64,000 nucleotides of DNA, taken from NCBI RefSeq assembly GCF_047663525.1, contig NC_092588.1, positions 108,953,001 to 109,017,000 on the forward strand, in the 5' to 3' direction. A model generated the notes under the pieces. It was not told the DNA's origin. It made no database searches and saw only the letters and a program-made list of their open reading frames with translations. Position 1 is the stretch's first letter. Each line of letters opens with the position of its first letter. The position numbers were made by a program, and so were the translations under genes. This stretch comes from Anas platyrhynchos. Lineage: Eukaryota > Chordata > Aves > Anseriformes > Anatidae. Below are positions 61,597-64,000 of the stretch, piece after piece.

Positions 61597-62796
61597 CATC
61601 TGTGTGCAATCAGCCTTGAAAATTTCCTTTGCCTTCAATTCTTTTACCTTTGATGGTATTCAGATTGCAGGCTTTGCCTTGGCCCCTCATGCCACCCTGT
61701 CTTCTATTTATATTATTAAAATGCAGCACTTGCTTTTTCATTTTACTCTGTTTACAGGGTATTGCTTTTATTGATTAATGTCTCAGACTCAAGTAAAATG
61801 CTAATCACACAGGGAAAAAAATGTAAGAAATTCAATACGCTGATCTGTGGTGCCTGGCATGGGAAGTAGCTCACTAACTCACCCCTGATTTATATTTCAA
61901 ATTGGGAGCAGCTCCACTCCACTCATGTGGTACCTGAAAACCTGGACCTCTTTGGCCAAAATGCACAACGTGTTCCCATTTGTGGTCACATCATGGGGTA
62001 TGCAAATCCCAAGTGAGAAAGGCTAGATTTTTTTTATGTTTAGCCTAATTTGCTTAGAACTGTGACTTTCAAATTCTTTTATATGTATCTACTTTCTGCC
62101 AAAATGGTGTCCACTACATGTTTCCTCTTTAGGAAGTGCCTGTCATACATGTGTATGATCTAACAGCTGTGACACCAAATAGCAGGCTGGCTTGGAAAAA
62201 CAGATTAAACCCAGAGATACAAGCCTAAAGAAACTGGAAATCCCTCTCTGCTCGTGCAACACCAGTGGGTGACTGGGTTTAGCCATGTTCTTCTGCAGTG
62301 CCAACCCCTGAGTGCATATGAAGGGGTCAAGGCTCAAGGTTTCTTGGCATCAACAGCAGGACTCAATTTTGTTGCATCAAAGAGAGGACAAGCTCTCCTT
62401 CACTGCCCCGATGAGAGTAGGTTTTTGGCAACTGTGTTTGTGGTTATCCTTCCACATCCTCTTTCTCCTTTCCTAAGCAATAACACCTTCAGCGCCCAAG
62501 GAAATCACAGGCAAAGAAAGCAAAACTGTGAGCAAGAGCTGCCCCATGCCTACTGCCAGCTGGGGTGAACGGCGCTATGAAAGCCTCCATCTCATGAAGA
62601 TGTGTTTCTGCCCACACCTGTCTTTTCCTTACATGTAGCCTACAAGACGCTGATACGACTGTGTGCACAGTGTTGATGTGTCACTTGCGGGTTCAGGACC
62701 CATGTGGCTGAGACCTTAATTATGGTGAGCTCTGAAATTTATTGTAAATCCATCCTTCTCCTCCATAGCTTTTGCTTGCACCAGGTGCTTAACTGG

Positions 62797-62850
62797 GAAT
62801 AAGTGCTTAAATCATATTCACTTCAGTGGGACATAAGCAAGAGCTTCAAG
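62797..62850. repeat. Relic of an ancient palindromic amniote repeat
   Basis: AATAAGTGCTTAAATC, then CACTTCAGTGGGACATAAGC, then GAGCTTCAAGTC. This matches the TTCAGTGGGACTTAAGCA-type central block of the same kind of element. Confidence 0.5.
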
Positions 62851-64000
62851 TCAAACGTGGGTGCATGTCCTAACTTAAACAGTGATACTTTCCTGAAGCA
62901 GGATGTAAACTGTGACCCACATAAACAGTGTAACGCATTCAGTCATCAAAAATAGTTCTCTCTGGTGCAGTGTGATTGTGAGCAGTATTTCTCAGCTTGA
63001 AATCTTTATATATAATCTATATATGCAGTGGAAACAAAGCTAAGATGACTTTAGAAAGCGTTCAGAGATTGGAAAAGGTTAATTGATGCTTTTATTTTTC
63101 TCCAAACCAGAAAGCTTTCTTTTCTTAAAAGCTGTTTTATACTTTTCCCATTATACTGTCTTTTTTCCCTTTTCCTCTTATTAATAAGGTCTGGCCCTCT
63201 TTAACATGCAACAAGAGCCTAATGAGCCATGCAGGCTTCTGTAATTTCTTCACTGTTGAAAATGCCTGACACTAATCTATGCCATTTATACTAATAAGAG
63301 GTGCATCAGCTGATATTTGGCACAGTGAAAACATTTGAAATATACTTTGTTGAATTGCAGGTAGCAATTACTCACAAAGTTTACTCCACTGCAGAAATAG
63401 ATGCCCTAAAAATATTATCGCAGAGCCATATGTGTTGCTCAATACACACAGTTCAAAAAAAAAACAAACCACCACCAATGCCCAGTGATATATTAGCTTT
63501 ATATTTTATGTAAACATGTCAAAGAGATACTGCAGGAAAATCATATCCTCTGTTTTTTTCAGTGCACAATGTTTATAGTTTACATGAACAATGAAGTGCT
63601 AACCTAAAATATGATGTCACATTTTATACTAAGTGGACATTAATAAATGCTAAATTGCAGGAGTACTCATCAGGAGTTTATGTTTTACATATGTATGCAT
63701 ACCACAACAAATCAGCATGATTAATGATGTTCCAGTGAATAGCCTGGATTTACATGTGGAAGAACAGGGGGAAGGGGAAATGCATTCCTTATATTTTTTT
63801 CTTCCTATTCTTAAGTGTAAGGCTTACACCTGCATTTCTTCACTATCTTAATGATAGCATTTCAGTCTGATGGAAATCCACCAATTCTAGTTGCAGAAGT
63901 GCTGGCATGGTTATAATGGAGTAAGTAAGGACACAAGTGAGGCAAGGTCTGTAGGGAGGGGCAGTATCTTTTATGAGAGCAATCAATGCAGCTGGAAAAT

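Larger units (their letters stand above)
59651..64000. other. Non-coding, no gene recognised
   Basis: AT-rich unique sequence, one T-run, a short GGT run near 61.11 kb and one ancient repeat relic. Confidence 0.6.

Overview
This window looks like avian nuclear DNA, or less likely DNA from another CR1-rich sauropsid. The evidence is three-fold. It carries relics of chicken-repeat-1 (CR1) non-LTR retrotransposons. It carries several old palindromic repeats of a kind I recall from bird, crocodile and turtle genomes. It also holds a vertebrate gene with GT-AG introns. There are no bacterial operons, CRISPR arrays, rRNAs or recognisable tRNAs. The species cannot be fixed from the sequence alone.

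The only protein-coding gene I can support is ID4 (inhibitor of DNA binding 4), on the + strand at about 42.76-45.6 kb. Coding exon 1 is 42911-43288 and coding exon 2 is 43736-43780, giving a 140-residue protein. A second intron (43795-44185) lies in the 3' UTR, followed by a 3' UTR exon of about 1.4 kb. A GC-rich promoter with two inverted CCAAT boxes and a TATA-like element lies just upstream. The 3' UTR has three consensus Pumilio sites and a perfect 8-bp hairpin.

The rest resembles a gene desert around a developmental regulator. Region by region: 1-7.3 kb is AT-rich with a dead CR1 reverse-transcriptase fragment (2.17-2.77 kb). 7.29-9.76 kb is a long, internally deleted antisense CR1. 9.8-32 kb is AT-rich, with microsatellites, two short CR1 3' ends and a homeodomain-site cluster near 17.1-17.2 kb. 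32.8-33.4 kb is an orphan CpG island with an RFX X-box, a CCAAT box and a CRE-like site, probably the promoter of an unrecognised and possibly non-coding transcript. 33.9-42.3 kb is AT-rich with several ancient palindromic repeat relics. After ID4, 45.6-64 kb is non-coding, with a MIR-like SINE relic, a GC-richer patch at 48.25-48.86 kb and an AT-rich homeodomain-site segment at 59.0-59.6 kb.

ID4 binds class I bHLH factors (E proteins) and blocks their DNA binding. Everything else here is best read as its regulatory surroundings plus old repeats. I found no convincing new protein system. The leads most worth checking are the orphan CpG island, the stop-free in-frame ID4 intron 1, the Pumilio cluster and the repeat-derived segments.
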